Position numbers and translations under genes: made by a program. A stretch of DNA of 35,480 bases from a bacterium (GTDB lineage: Bacteria > Desulfobacterota > Binatia > UBA12015), in contig JAUIFY010000024.1 in the NCBI GenBank assembly GCA_030430245.1, positions 1 through 35,480 of the forward strand. The letters run 5' to 3'. This document shows, one piece after another, positions 1 through 8,206 of this stretch (positions within the stretch are counted from its first letter, which is position 1; each line of letters begins with the position of its first letter). The notes beneath the pieces are model-generated. The model was given only the letters and a program-made list of their open reading frames with translations. It was not told the origin of the DNA and did not search any database.

Positions 1-442
1 GGGCCGCCCGCCCGAGCACCCGTCGCACGATTGCCTCGACCTCCACCCGCCGCTCCGCCGTCACGTGCGCCTCGTACGCGACGAATACCTCGCGCTCCTC
101 GAACCGGATGTGCTTCTCCAGCAGGTCGGCAAAGGTCCCCAGGTCGCCCTGGCCGGCGGCGAGCTCGGTCACCATGGATTTCATCGTGCGGTGCTCGGAG
201 AGAAGCCGGGCGATCATGTCCTCGGGGATCCGGTCGGCCTCGCGCAGGGCCGGCACCAGGGCCTCCTCCTCGGCCTGGAAGTGAGGTTCCAGGTCCTCGG
301 CGAAGAACTCGCACGTCGTGGCCCGCTCGGCGGCCAGGTCGCCGTGGTCGCGGATGGCCTTCTTGATGCGAAAGGCCCGGACGAGCCCGTGATGATGATC
401 GTGCGAGAGAGGGATCAGGCTCGGGTCGCGCTTGGTGGCCAT
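1..442 (-). CDS. Hemerythrin/HHE cation-binding domain protein (3' end cut by window)
   Basis: Reading the minus strand from the ATG at 442 gives 147 uninterrupted codons to the window edge; no stop is reached, so the C-terminus lies outside. The protein opens with MATKRDPSLIPLSHDHHHGL and carries the spaced His/Glu set of the hemerythrin-like HHE family: H14 and the HDHHH cluster, H54 followed by E58, H84, H111 followed by E115. Such four-helix-bundle proteins bind a di-iron centre and serve in oxygen, NO or iron handling in the cytoplasm. No signal peptide is visible. Which ligand is used cannot be told. The region upstream (443-558) holds no other gene and should carry its promoter. Confidence 0.85.
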   Translation of the reverse strand, partial: MATKRDPSLIPLSHDHHHGLVRAFRIKKAIRDHGDLAAERATTCEFFAEDLEPHFQAEEEALVPALREADRIPEDMIARLLSEHRTMKSMVTELAAGQGDLGTFADLLEKHIRFEEREVFVAYEAHVTAERRVEVEAIVRRVLGRAA

Positions 443-558
443 GGAGGGTGGGTATCACCGGGTGGGGCAGGGGGCGACGGCCCGCGGATTGGGTTCAGGC
501 CGAGGTCGAGCACGGCGAGAAGGTTTCGCCGTCGGGTTGGGTGTGGAAGGATCGGCAG

Positions 559-745
559 ATGGCGAACTCCGTCTCGATCCCCGGCGTGGCCCACGACGGC
601 ATCCGGGTTCACGACCTGGCGCGCTCGCGATCGTTCTGCGTAGCTTCTCGGGTTCGACTTCGTCCTTGGCCCTGTCGGACCGGGACCGGTAGCGATCCTG
701 CGCCGGCCGGCCGGGAGCGAGATCGACGAGGCGGCGCGGCGAACC
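559..745 (+). pseudogene. VOC/glyoxalase-fold protein remnant with a one-base frameshift
   Basis: From ATG 559 the frame reads MANSVSIPGVAHDGIRVHDL, then ARSRSF, a typical opening of VOC (glyoxalase/bleomycin-resistance) domains with the metal-ligand His of the GIRVHDLARS strand. After the codon for F the match moves to the next frame, which from 644 reads LLGFDFVLGPVGPGPVAILR and then RPAGSEID, again classic VOC sequence. The junction TTCTGCGTAGCTTCTCGG is one base longer than an expected TTC-TAC-GAG-CTT type junction and puts a TAG at 641-643. Only about 60 of the usual 120-150 residues remain, so the gene is both frameshifted and truncated at its 3' side. It lies directly upstream of the glutathione S-transferase gene. 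Frameshift and stop are seen; family is inferred from the pattern. Confidence 0.7.
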
Positions 746-887
746 GACTGGCCCGCGGCAGCGATGCGTCGAAGCCGAGCCCTCGTTGCGTCTGGTCGAG
801 TGGCTGGGGTTCAACCGAGGAGGGGTCCGGTGTGGGGACGAAGACAGAGGCGCAGCGCGAACCCGACAGAGACATGAGGAGACTCAC

Positions 888-1532
888 ATGATCAAGATCC
901 ATGGCGTTCACGGGTCCCCATTCGTCCGCAAGGTCTTCATCATGCTGGCGATGAAGGGCGTGGACTACGAAATCGTCCCGCAGATGCCGTTCTCGGGATC
1001 GGAAGAGTACAAGAAGATCAATCCGCTCGGGAAGATTCCGACACTCGTCGATGGTGACTTCACGCTCTGCGACTCGAAGGTGATCTGCCGCTACTTGGAG
1101 GCCGCCTATCCAGAGCCGTCGCTCTATCCGACCGACGCGAAAGAGCGAGCCACGGCGGACTGGTACGAGGAGCTCAGCGGGACGACCATTACCGAGCTCG
1201 CGACCGGCATCTTCTTCCAGAGATTCATGCGCCCGAGGGTGTTCAAGCAGGAACCGGATGAGGAGCTGATCGAGAAGATCGTCACCAAGCAGCTGCCACC
1301 CATGCTGGACTATCTGGAGGCGCGCGTTCCCGCGGACGGCTTCGTTTTCGGTGAGTTCACCATGGCCGATCTCTCCATCGTCAGTCCGTTCATCAATGCC
1401 AGCTACGCAGGCTACACGGTCGATGCCGCGGTCTGGCCAAAGCTCGCAGGACTGATCGCCCGAGTGAGGGAGGTGCCGGAAGTCGAAGGCGTCCTGGACG
1501 CGGAGGCGAAGACGTTCGGGAAAGCGAGATGA
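888..1532 (+). CDS. Glutathione S-transferase family protein
   Basis: A 214-residue cytosolic GST. The N-terminal thioredoxin-like domain (about residues 1-80) has GSPFVRKV with a candidate catalytic Ser10, the cis-Pro segment GKIPTLVDG and the glutathione-binding DSKVI, followed by YLEAAYPEPSLYP at the domain linker. An all-helical C-terminal domain follows (about 90-205) with MADLSIVSPF, the N-capping Asp region usual in GSTs. ATG 888 is chosen because GAGGAG lies about 7 nt upstream and the GST fold starts exactly there; the frame stays open further 5' but has no family sequence. Substrate is unknown; likely detoxification or conjugation. It follows a decayed VOC gene, and the two may once have formed a detoxification pair. 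Confidence 0.9.
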   Translation: MIKIHGVHGSPFVRKVFIMLAMKGVDYEIVPQMPFSGSEEYKKINPLGKIPTLVDGDFTLCDSKVICRYLEAAYPEPSLYPTDAKERATADWYEELSGTTITELATGIFFQRFMRPRVFKQEPDEELIEKIVTKQLPPMLDYLEARVPADGFVFGEFTMADLSIVSPFINASYAGYTVDAAVWPKLAGLIARVREVPEVEGVLDAEAKTFGKAR

Positions 1533-1660
1533 TCGACGCAGCGAGTGACGCCGTATGGAAGGAAGGCTTCATCTAGGCTGATCTGCCCTTTGGTGAACCG
1601 GCGCCGAGTCCGGAGCGGTGCCGGAAGCGCGTCGTGCCGCTGGCGGGTGGCAAGAGTCTC

Positions 1661-1800
1661 CGAGAGGTCCTCGCTCAGATCGTGCAGCTCCCAGGTGTCG
1701 TCGTTCCACTTCCCCGGTGCCAGGTCCTGTCGCCAGGGAAGCGTGTGCTGGGCATTCGCCTTCCACCGTCCGGCGGAATGCGGACGATCCGCGAACTCTG
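1661..1800 (-). pseudogene. Decayed C-terminal fragment of an arylsulfatase-type sulfatase
   Basis: On the minus strand a stretch of about 46 codons reads GRWKANAQHTLPWRQDLAPG then KWNDDTWELHDLSEDLSET. This resembles the conserved C-terminal segment of type I (arylsulfatase A-like) sulfatases, usually of the form DGWKA...H...W..DxWELYDLxxDFSE, where the chain ends near the active-site lid. The catalytic N-terminal CxPxR region is absent, flanking codons do not look like sulfatase, and the surrounding open frame has no credible start. I read it as a relic of a lost gene. The rest of the 1533-2287 interval between the GST and the lipoprotein gene holds no other gene I can support. Confidence 0.5.
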
Positions 1801-2308
1801 CGTTACCCGCTTCGAGTGCCTGTCGCACGAGCACCCGGTACGAGGTCGACGTGCCCGGAGATGGCCACTTCGTGCAGGCCGATGGACCCAGCGCGGTCGA
1901 TTCGAAGCATGCCGGAATCCGGCCCGGGTTCGCTCGGGGCGCAGTGCATTCACGTTCCGGACCCGGCGCGGAGTGCCCCTCCGACCTCCGTGCTAGGAAC
2001 GGTGCATGCGATTCGGAATACGGCCAGGGCTGGGATCGAACGGCTTCGGACGCCTGCACGACGCCGCACAGATGGTCGAGGAGCTCCCGGGAGGAGGCGG
2101 CCGCAGTCGAGAGTGTGGCGCCGGGCGATGTCGCCCGGTCCGCCATGACCCCCATCGAAATGACGGGGGAGCGGCGGACGGACCTCCGTCGACGTACGGC
2201 CGACTGAAACGTGCGGCGGGCGGGCGTGCCGGGGCCGGACGAGACGGTCTGCGGACCGCTCGCATGCGAGGGGACTCCGGCTCCCGGATGGGTAGCGGCG
2301 TTTCGTCG

Positions 2309-2980
2309 ATGCGTGGGCGATGGCTCGTCGCGCTCCTGGTGAGCGTCGCCTCGCTCGGCTGTGCCGATGCGGAGGGGCCGTTCGCACTCTCGATTCGAGA
2401 AGCCCGACGCGCGCCGGCCGGCACGTCGCTCACGATCGAAGGCGTCGCGACGTCGCGCTCGGGTCTGTTCCGTTCGTTCACGGGCGAGGATGGGTTCTTC
2501 GTGCAGGATGCGACTGCCGGGATCTACGTCTCCACCGAGACCAATCCGGAGGTCGCCCGGGGTACCCGTGTGCGCGTGACGGGCGTGGCGGGGGACCTCT
2601 TTCGGCTGGAGGCCATCGTCAGTGACCCGGCCCGCATCGTGCCGTTGGACGTCGCTCCCGTGCCGCCGGCGGCCGAGGTCGCGACCGGCGCGGTCGGCGC
2701 GGAGAACGAAGGCTCGTTGATCCGGCTCACGGCGCGGATCACCCAGGCGATCGTCGATGACTTGCCCTACGGCTACCGGATCTTCGTCGACGACGGCTCC
2801 GGGGAGGTGCAGGTCTACGTCGCGCGCTCGGCGTTCGACCCGACGACGATCGACTGGATTCGGCCGGGCGCCGAGATCGCGGCGGTCGGCGTCTCCGGTC
2901 GGTTCGAAGAGACGCGCGAAGTCCTGCCCCGTGCGCCCTCGGACCTGACCCCGGTCGACGGGAGCGCGTCCGGAGTCTAG
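2309..2980 (+). CDS. Exported lipoprotein with two OB-fold-like domains
   Basis: The product (223 residues from ATG 2309) begins MRGRWLVALLVSVASLGC, a lipoprotein signal with lipobox ASLGC. Two related domains follow: about residues 20-110 (GTSLTIEGVATS..., GFFVQDATAGIYVST, GTRVRVTGVAG) and about 120-215 (GSLIRLTARITQ, YRIFVDDGSGEVQVYV, GAEIAAVGVSGRF). This FFVQDATAGIYV / GDxVxVTG pattern is that of the OB-fold modules next to extracellular nucleases and phosphoesterases of the YhcR/ExeM type, but no catalytic domain is present. An in-frame ATG at 2288 would add seven residues; neither start has a strong ribosome-binding site, and 2309 gives the more usual short lipoprotein n-region. Function is unknown; ligand or nucleic-acid binding at the cell surface is possible. 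Confidence 0.75.
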   Translation: MRGRWLVALLVSVASLGCADAEGPFALSIREARRAPAGTSLTIEGVATSRSGLFRSFTGEDGFFVQDATAGIYVSTETNPEVARGTRVRVTGVAGDLFRLEAIVSDPARIVPLDVAPVPPAAEVATGAVGAENEGSLIRLTARITQAIVDDLPYGYRIFVDDGSGEVQVYVARSAFDPTTIDWIRPGAEIAAVGVSGRFEETREVLPRAPSDLTPVDGSASGV

Positions 2981-2996
2981 GCCGGCGAGAGTCGGC
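2981..2996 (+). terminator. Hairpin directly after the OB-fold lipoprotein gene
   Basis: GCCGGC-GAGA-GTCGGC starts at the base after the stop codon and can form a 6-bp stem (one G-U pair) closed by a GNRA-type tetraloop. It sits between two convergent genes. There is no T-tract, so it would be a weak or Rho-assisted terminator. Confidence 0.3.
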
Positions 2997-3186
2997 GGGC
3001 CACGGGAGACGTGCGCCTCGACGGCAGGGCTCGGGCGAACTCGCTAGGCGACGTCGTCGACCCGCTCGGACTCGGTGAGCGCAGACCCGGCTCGTGCCGT
3101 GATGGGCGGCTCCGGGAGCTTCGCTGGAACTCCAGCCTCCGGGTACCCCAAGTCGCCAACCTCCCGGTGCTCGCCGACCGCGTCCT

Positions 3187-4329
3187 TCAGCCGCACGCCG
3201 AAAGCTGCGGCGAGATGTAGCAGGGGATCGGGGTCGGCTTCGAGGACGGAGTGGGTTTCGGGGTGGCCGACGGCGTGGGTGTCGGTGTCGGGGGGTGGAA
3301 CGGTTGGGTCGGGGTAGGAGTCGGGAGGTTCGGCGTCGGTGTCACGGACGGGGTGGGTGTCACCGAAGGCGTCGGGGTAGGAGTCGGCCTCACCGTGGGC
3401 GTGGGCGTCGGTGGGCGCGCGCCGTGGTCTCCGCGAACATCGACTTGCCTCGCGACGACCGTTCCGATGAGAACGACGCCCTTGTTGAGATTGAAGTCGT
3501 CGTCCTCGGGGGCGACGAAGGTGCCCGTCGCGATGGTGAACTTGCCGAAAACGCTCTTCGTCGAATTCGAAGCCGGCGCACACGACTTCTCTGCGGCGAT
3601 CCAAACCTGGTAGTCGAGAGCATTCCCCGAGGTCGCGCCAAGGAAGGCGGACTCCTCCGTCTTGAGGTTGCGCCGAATGTGGATCTGCACGGGGCCTTCG
3701 GCCATGACCGCGGCGAACTTCCGTATGTCCCACTCCTCGAAGGTGTAGGAACCCGGCCGCAGAAAGACCGTCGCGCTGGAGCGAGCGAGGAGCTCGCCGT
3801 AGCAGCCCGGGCTCAGCGTGACGTCGTCGCCGTTCGCGACCGTCACGTCGGCTCCGCTCGTCGCGCAGGAATGGCAGGCTTGCGCGACCGGGAAGCTCGG
3901 TCGACCGAGGTCCAGGGGGAAGCTGCTCGGGAAGATCTCTCCACGGACCTCGCCGGTGGGGCTGCCGGCGATCTGGTTCGTGTACGCATCGACGATCGAC
4001 GCTTGTGCGCCGAGGTGGATCGTGTCGCCGGCCATGAACGGCGTCGGAGAGTCGTCGAGCTGGAACGTATTCGTGCTGATCTCGAGCGAGCCCCCGGCAC
4101 CGGTGACGGCGAAGTTCCCGGACAGGTTCATGTTGGGGCCGATCGTCAGACGCTCTTCGGCGATGATCGTGTAGTCCAGCCACGTCGTCGTCTCGACCGC
4201 CGCGGCCGGTGGCGGCAGCGCGAGGCTGCCGAGGAGTATGGCCGACAGGGCCACTCTCAGAACCGCGCCGCCGGCACGGGGGCGCGGTGCAGGGACTTCA
4301 CGATGGGTGTTCGGGCTCGATTTCAGCAC
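3187..4329 (-). CDS. Exported protein with Pro-Thr-rich C-terminal tail
   Basis: A 380-residue product starting with GTG 4329; GGGAGAG lies about 8 nt upstream and fixes that start. A basic n-region precedes the hydrophobic [21 protein letters not shown], so it is exported, probably through Sec. Residues about 45-300 form one domain rich in Gly, Thr and hydrophobic beta-strand segments ([54 protein letters not shown]), resembling secreted beta-helix proteins that lay out repeated short strands. Paired Cys (CHSC, CYG, CAP) may form disulfides. A tail of about 65 residues made of [11 protein letters not shown] repeats follows and ends in [11 protein letters not shown]. Such tails commonly act as wall- or surface-spanning linkers. 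No family name can be given. It is convergent with the OB-fold lipoprotein. Confidence 0.75.
   Translation of the reverse strand: MLKSSPNTHREVPAPRPRAGGAVLRVALSAILLGSLALPPPAAAVETTTWLDYTIIAEERLTIGPNMNLSGNFAVTGAGGSLEISTNTFQLDDSPTPFMAGDTIHLGAQASIVDAYTNQIAGSPTGEVRGEIFPSSFPLDLGRPSFPVAQACHSCATSGADVTVANGDDVTLSPGCYGELLARSSATVFLRPGSYTFEEWDIRKFAAVMAEGPVQIHIRRNLKTEESAFLGATSGNALDYQVWIAAEKSCAPASNSTKSVFGKFTIATGTFVAPEDDDFNLNKGVVLIGTVVARQVDVRGDHGARPPTPTPTVRPTPTPTPSVTPTPSVTPTPNLPTPTPTQPFHPPTPTPTPSATPKPTPSSKPTPIPCYISPQLSACG
3223..3419 (-). repeat. Pro-Thr coding repeat (PTPTPT tail)
   Basis: About 65 codons of alternating Pro-Thr with Ser-Val-Thr interruptions inside the exported protein gene. On the plus strand it appears as purine/GT-rich GGCGTGGGTGTCGG-type repeats. 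It is low-complexity and prone to length changes by slippage. Confidence 0.8.
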
Positions 4330-4833
4330 TTCGGACTCTCCCGGCGCGCGAGGTCTGTGACATCGCGTCGTCTGACGAGCCTGCTGTAGTGGGTCGGGAG
4401 TGAGGAGGGGGGCGGGGCGGCAGGCTCGCGGTCAACTCCAACCTAAAGGCAAGATCCGAACCGAGCGATCCGGAGATTCATTCGAGACTCAGAGGCCTTT
4501 TTCGCGGTGTGGAGCTCTCGAAAGCCTGCGATTCTGCCAGATCTGCCCGAATTGCCAGGACTGGGACGAAGCCCAGGCGTCGGGCACGGGAAGCTCTATG
4601 TCGTCTCCTCCGACGGCGCACGAGGGCACCCCGCCTGCGTCGCCCCGCGGTTCGAGGCGCGTGGGTATGGCCCCGTTGCTCGCCGGGGCGAGGCGTCGCC
4701 CGATCCGGTGGCCGGCAGAGTCGGACCGCGGTCGCGTCCCCGCTCGTTTGATGTTCGGTCGCACCGACGGCAGTCTCGGGGCGGGGAGAGTGGAGCTCGG
4801 TGTTGCGGTCCGAGCTTCGGGAAGGAACAGGCC
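4330..4833. other. Intergenic region between divergent genes, no gene recognised
   Basis: About 500 nt separate the start of the Pro-Thr-tailed protein gene (minus) from the small exported protein (plus). Open frames exist on both strands but show mixed, Arg/Pro-rich compositions typical of antisense or non-coding GC-rich DNA. The stretch 4440-4560 is noticeably less GC-rich (for example AACCTAAAGGCAAGATCCG, AGGCCTTTTTCGCGG) and is the likeliest place for promoters of both genes; I could not identify convincing boxes. Confidence 0.4.
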
Positions 4834-5256
4834 ATGAGAAGCTGGTTGCTCGTTGCGATCTTCGTGCTGTTCGGATGGGCTGCCGGGGTGGGGGCCGCGG
4901 AGCTCCTCGATGACGCCGCGATCGCGCGGGCCGCGGCCGTCGTCGACGTGACGTCGGATCGTCATGCCGTGCGGGGGCGTCTCGAGAACCGCACCGGGGA
5001 GGAGCTTCGTGACGTCAGGCTCCTCATCGTGCACGAGTTCCGGTGGGCGGACGAGATGAATCCCGGCGAGGACACTCCGGGCCGGAGCGAGCACTTGACG
5101 CTCGGCCCCGTCGCCCCGCACGCGTCGTTGCCGTTCGCGCATGCCATTCGACCCCCATTGCCCGCTCGCACCGACGGGCACTACGTGACGCGTGTGGAGA
5201 TCATGGGTTTGACGCAGGCTCCACCTCCGCCGGCTCCGGCCGCGCGTCCGGAATGA
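4834..5256 (+). CDS. Small exported protein of unknown function (FxLYD-like fold possible)
   Basis: Start ATG 4834 is supported by GGAAGGA about 8 nt upstream. The 140-residue product starts MRSWLLVAIFVLFGWAAGVG followed by AAEL, a signal peptide with cleavage near AGVGAAE. The mature part has one compact domain: VVDVTSDRHAVRGRLENRTG, ELRDVRLLIVHEFRW, then LTLGPVAPHASLPFAHAI, and ends with the flexible PPPPAPAARPE. The pattern 'xVxGxLxNxTGxxLxDVRLLI...L.PVAPHASLPF' resembles small beta-sandwich domains of the FxLYD type, which export proteins use for protein contacts; this is a guess from pattern only. No lipobox is present, so it should be periplasmic. Confidence 0.7.
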   Translation: MRSWLLVAIFVLFGWAAGVGAAELLDDAAIARAAAVVDVTSDRHAVRGRLENRTGEELRDVRLLIVHEFRWADEMNPGEDTPGRSEHLTLGPVAPHASLPFAHAIRPPLPARTDGHYVTRVEIMGLTQAPPPPAPAARPE

Positions 5257-5283
5257 TCTCCTGGCACGAGCGGAGGACACGGC

Positions 5284-5302
5284 GGACGTTCTTCACGTCC
5301 GT
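5284..5302 (+). terminator. Hairpin downstream of the small exported protein
   Basis: CGGACG-TTCTTCA-CGTCCG is a perfect 6-bp stem with a 7-nt loop, 27 nt after the stop codon at 5256. The following bases (TCAATCC) are not a T-tract, so termination is only a possibility. Confidence 0.3.
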
Positions 5303-5512
5303 CAATCCAGACGTGTTGTCTTGCGCAACGGAACGTCGCGCTCCGAGAAGGCTTTCGATCGTCCGGCAAGCCCGCGATTTCCCTTCGGTCCCGTGTATCC
5401 GCGCCATGCATTCGTGGTGAGGTTCGGATCTTGCGTGTGAGTTCGTCGCCGAAGGGAACGGATGCCATGCGGCAGCATGGTCCAATCGCAGCGTTGTTCG
5501 GAGGAGTCGACG

Positions 5513-6415
5513 ATGAGAGCTCACAGTGTAGGTGCGAACCTCTTGAGGTGTGGAGCGTTGGCTTTGGCGGCGGTGTTCGCACTGGCCGCGCCAGCGACGG
5601 CGAACAACGTGATCGATGGCTGCGGGCAGACCTGCGAGATCGATTGCGGTGCCGATCCGAATTGCCGAGAAGCCTCCGGCGGCAAGTGCATTCTGGCGGA
5701 CGACGTGACCTGCGACGCAACCGAGTCGGCCATCGAGCTTCTCAGTGGCAACGACCTCGAGATGGCGGGCTTCGACATTACCTGCACCGAGGTCGCGCCG
5801 GATTCGTGTCCCTACTCCGCGATTCTGGTGATCGATACCGGGAGCAAGATCACGAGCGACGGATCTGGTGACGACGGCGAGGCGGTCATCTCTGGCCGCT
5901 TCTTCTTCGGGGTGGACTGTGACCTGAACGCGAGCTCGATCGTCGAGAAGATCACGGTGTTCGACGGGATCGGCGCGATCCGAGATTGCAGGACGGTTCG
6001 CAACAACGTCATCGGCCCATCGAGCCAGTTATACCTGCTTGCGAACTTCGGCATCACGACCGAGGGAATCGGCGGCAGTGACTCGTTCAGGAACAACTCG
6101 ATCGAGGGGCGCGTGTTCCCGATCACCAACAACGGCTCGAACTCACTGTCGGTCGAGGGGAACGTCATCAACACCGACGCGACGAACCGCGCCATCTCGC
6201 TCGGCAACGCGACCGGTGGCGCCGACGGAGTCGCGAAGTTCAACGTCTTCTTCGGGGCGGGAGCGAGTGCCGGTGCCGAGCTGTTCCAGATTCACGGTGA
6301 GGATTCGGTGGTGTACTCGGGCAACTACTGCAACGGGGATCATCCTGACTGTGCCGCGTGTATCGCCGCCGGCCACTGTGAGTCGTACACATCTCCGTTC
6401 AAGGGCAACGATTGA
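5513..6415 (+). CDS. Exported Cys-rich protein, right-handed beta-helix-like
   Basis: Start ATG 5513 follows a GGAGGAG about 6 nt upstream. The 300-residue product opens with MRAHSVGANLLRCGALALAA then VFALAAPATA, a signal peptide cut near ATANN. The mature protein begins with a Cys cluster (CGQTCEIDCGADPNC, CILADDVTC) and continues with short Asn/Gly/Ser-rich strands (FRNNSIEGRVF, SNSLSVEGNVINT, VVYSGNYCNGDHPDCAACI) of the kind found in parallel beta-helix folds such as those of pectate-lyase-like surface proteins. It ends with a second Cys-rich block. No catalytic residues could be assigned. It may be a structural or surface carbohydrate-contacting protein. It stands alone, convergent with the synthetase gene. 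Confidence 0.7.
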   Translation: MRAHSVGANLLRCGALALAAVFALAAPATANNVIDGCGQTCEIDCGADPNCREASGGKCILADDVTCDATESAIELLSGNDLEMAGFDITCTEVAPDSCPYSAILVIDTGSKITSDGSGDDGEAVISGRFFFGVDCDLNASSIVEKITVFDGIGAIRDCRTVRNNVIGPSSQLYLLANFGITTEGIGGSDSFRNNSIEGRVFPITNNGSNSLSVEGNVINTDATNRAISLGNATGGADGVAKFNVFFGAGASAGAELFQIHGEDSVVYSGNYCNGDHPDCAACIAAGHCESYTSPFKGND

Positions 6416-6430
6416 CGGCCGGCTCTGTGG

Positions 6431-6450
6431 GCCTCCCCCTCTCCGGAGGC
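6431..6450. terminator. Hairpin between convergent genes
   Basis: GCCTCC-N8-GGAGGC forms a 6-bp stem in the 83-nt gap between the Cys-rich protein (plus) and the ATP-grasp/GNAT gene (minus). Its position suits a bidirectional terminator, but no T-tract flanks it. Confidence 0.3.
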
Positions 6451-6498
6451 TGGCATCATCCGCCACGTCCGTGATCGGCAGCGGCGCCGGGCGGCGCC

Positions 6499-8202
6499 TC
6501 ACGCCGCTCGGCTCTGCGGAAAGAGGAAGTCGATGAAGCGCTCCGCCGTCGGCTGCGGCTCGTGGTTCACGAGGGCGGGGCGCTCGTTCACCTCGATGAT
6601 GACGTAGTCGTCCTCGCGCGGATCCATCACGAGGAAGTCGAGTCCCGCCAGGGGGATGTCGATCGCCTGCGTGGCCCGGATCGCGGCATCGGCCAGTCCC
6701 GCGTTCAGGACCGGAGTCACGTCGCGAATCGTGCCGCCCTTGTGGACGTTCGCCGTCCGCCGAACGCGAAGCCGCTCGCCCTCGGGCAGCGTGTCGTCGA
6801 GCCCGAAGCCCGCATCGGACAGGCAGCGCTCCATCTCGTCGTCCACGGGGATGCGGATCCGGCCCACGGCCTGCGTGTTCCGGCGACGTTCCAGCTTGGC
6901 GACGAGCTCGCGGATGGTGTGCTCGCCCGTCCCGATGATCTCGGGCGGCTCGCGGACCGCGGCGGCGACCACCTCCGAGTCGATCACCAGGATCCGTAGG
7001 TCCTCGCCCGGGCAGCGCTCCTCGAGCAGGACGTCCGAACACTCGGCGCGTGCGACGTCGATCGCCGCGCGGAGGTCCGCGGGGCTGCGGACGCCGACGG
7101 AGATCCCGGCTCCCTGCTCGCCGCGCCTGGGTTTCACGACGACGGATTCGTGGCGTTCGAGGAACCCCTCGGCTTCGCTCGCGTCCTCGACGAGCATCTG
7201 CGCCGGCACGCGGAGCCCGGCATCACGCAGCACCTGGTGGGTGATTCGCTTGTCGTCGCATCGCGAGTACGCGACGGCGTTGGTCAAGGACGTCAACGTC
7301 TCCCGGCAGTCGATTCGGCGTCCGCCCAGCGCGAGCTGAAAGTAGTCGTCCCGACCGTGGAGAGGACGCACCTGGATTCCCCGTCGAAGCGCCTCGTCGA
7401 TGATGATCTGCGAGTACTCGTTCACGTGCTCGCGCACGCCGTCGGAGGTGAACAGTGGCTCGTTCAGCGGAGTGCGACGCTTCATCGCGAAGGCCGGAAT
7501 GCGTTCGAACCCCATCGACTCGTAGAGCGCGATGGCACCGGCGTTGTCATGGAGGACGGAGAGGTCGAGATGTCGGCGGCCTCGCTGGGCGTAGAAACCG
7601 GCGAGACCCTCGATGAGCCGTTTACCCACGCCAGGGATCGCCGCGTGCGCCGAAACCGCGAGGCACCACAGGCTGCACCCGTTCTCGGGATCGTCGAATG
7701 CCTCGCGATGGTCGACCCCGAGGGCGGTGCCGAGGACCTCGCCCGAGTCCCGCTCGGCCGCGATGAAGTACGTGGCGGCCGACCCGGCCCGATTTGCCCA
7801 GAGGAACTCCCGGGTCACGGGGATCATGTGGTGCTCGACGTAGAGCCGCTCGATCGCCTCGGCTTCGGAGGGTGAGGACAGCGGACGGACGTCGATCGCC
7901 GACTCGACGGGGGCGGTGGTGGGCTCGAGTGCGAGCCGATAGGTGTGGGAAGGATCCAGGAAGAACTCCTCGGGCGAGAGCGCGAGGACGACGTGCGGGT
8001 CTCGCACGTACAGCGCGATGTCACGAGCTCCGGGCCGCTCCGCGCGCATCGACGCGACGAGCTCTTCCGGGTTTCGGAACGTGTGCGCGAAGAGCAGGCG
8101 CCCCCACCCGCAATCGACCACCGCGTCCGGTGTCTCGCCCAACGGAGGAGGGGGCGCCGCCCGATGATGCCAGTGTCGCGCCGAGGGGGATTCGCCGTTC
8201 AT
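6499..8202 (-). CDS. ngg: GNAT/ATP-grasp fusion, N-acetylglutaminylglutamine synthetase-like
   Basis: The 567-residue protein joins two enzymes. Residues about 100-240 form a GNAT acetyltransferase with the acetyl-CoA loop IPGVGKRLIEG (near 190-200) and ALYESMGFERI. Residues about 260-565 form a RimK/cyanophycin-synthetase-like ATP-grasp ligase, with VVVKPRRGEQGAGISVGV as the ATP-binding strand-loop, LLEERCPGEDLRILV, and the Mg-binding LDFLVMDP...IIEVNERPAL near the end. This order is the hallmark of the family that makes the osmoprotectant N-acetylglutaminylglutamine (NAGGN pathway). The usual partners, an asparagine-synthetase-like amidotransferase (asnO) and a peptidase, are absent nearby. 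ATG 8202 lies 4 nt after the stop of the OmpA gene, so it is the last gene of a coupled three-gene operon. Family is confident; the exact product without asnO is open. Confidence 0.75.
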   Translation of the reverse strand: MNGESPSARHWHHRAAPPPPLGETPDAVVDCGWGRLLFAHTFRNPEELVASMRAERPGARDIALYVRDPHVVLALSPEEFFLDPSHTYRLALEPTTAPVESAIDVRPLSSPSEAEAIERLYVEHHMIPVTREFLWANRAGSAATYFIAAERDSGEVLGTALGVDHREAFDDPENGCSLWCLAVSAHAAIPGVGKRLIEGLAGFYAQRGRRHLDLSVLHDNAGAIALYESMGFERIPAFAMKRRTPLNEPLFTSDGVREHVNEYSQIIIDEALRRGIQVRPLHGRDDYFQLALGGRRIDCRETLTSLTNAVAYSRCDDKRITHQVLRDAGLRVPAQMLVEDASEAEGFLERHESVVVKPRRGEQGAGISVGVRSPADLRAAIDVARAECSDVLLEERCPGEDLRILVIDSEVVAAAVREPPEIIGTGEHTIRELVAKLERRRNTQAVGRIRIPVDDEMERCLSDAGFGLDDTLPEGERLRVRRTANVHKGGTIRDVTPVLNAGLADAAIRATQAIDIPLAGLDFLVMDPREDDYVIIEVNERPALVNHEPQPTAERFIDFLFPQSRAA

Positions 8203-8206
8203 CGGG

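Noticed and set aside
3190..3420. GT-rich repeats on the plus strand, considered as a tandem DNA repeat or CRISPR-like array
   Set aside because: They are the reverse complement of the Pro-Thr codons; no constant repeat or spacers.
5465..5480. CCATGC-GGCA-GCATGG inverted repeat upstream of the Cys-rich protein gene
   Set aside because: Short, GC-rich and single-copy; could be an operator but chance cannot be excluded.
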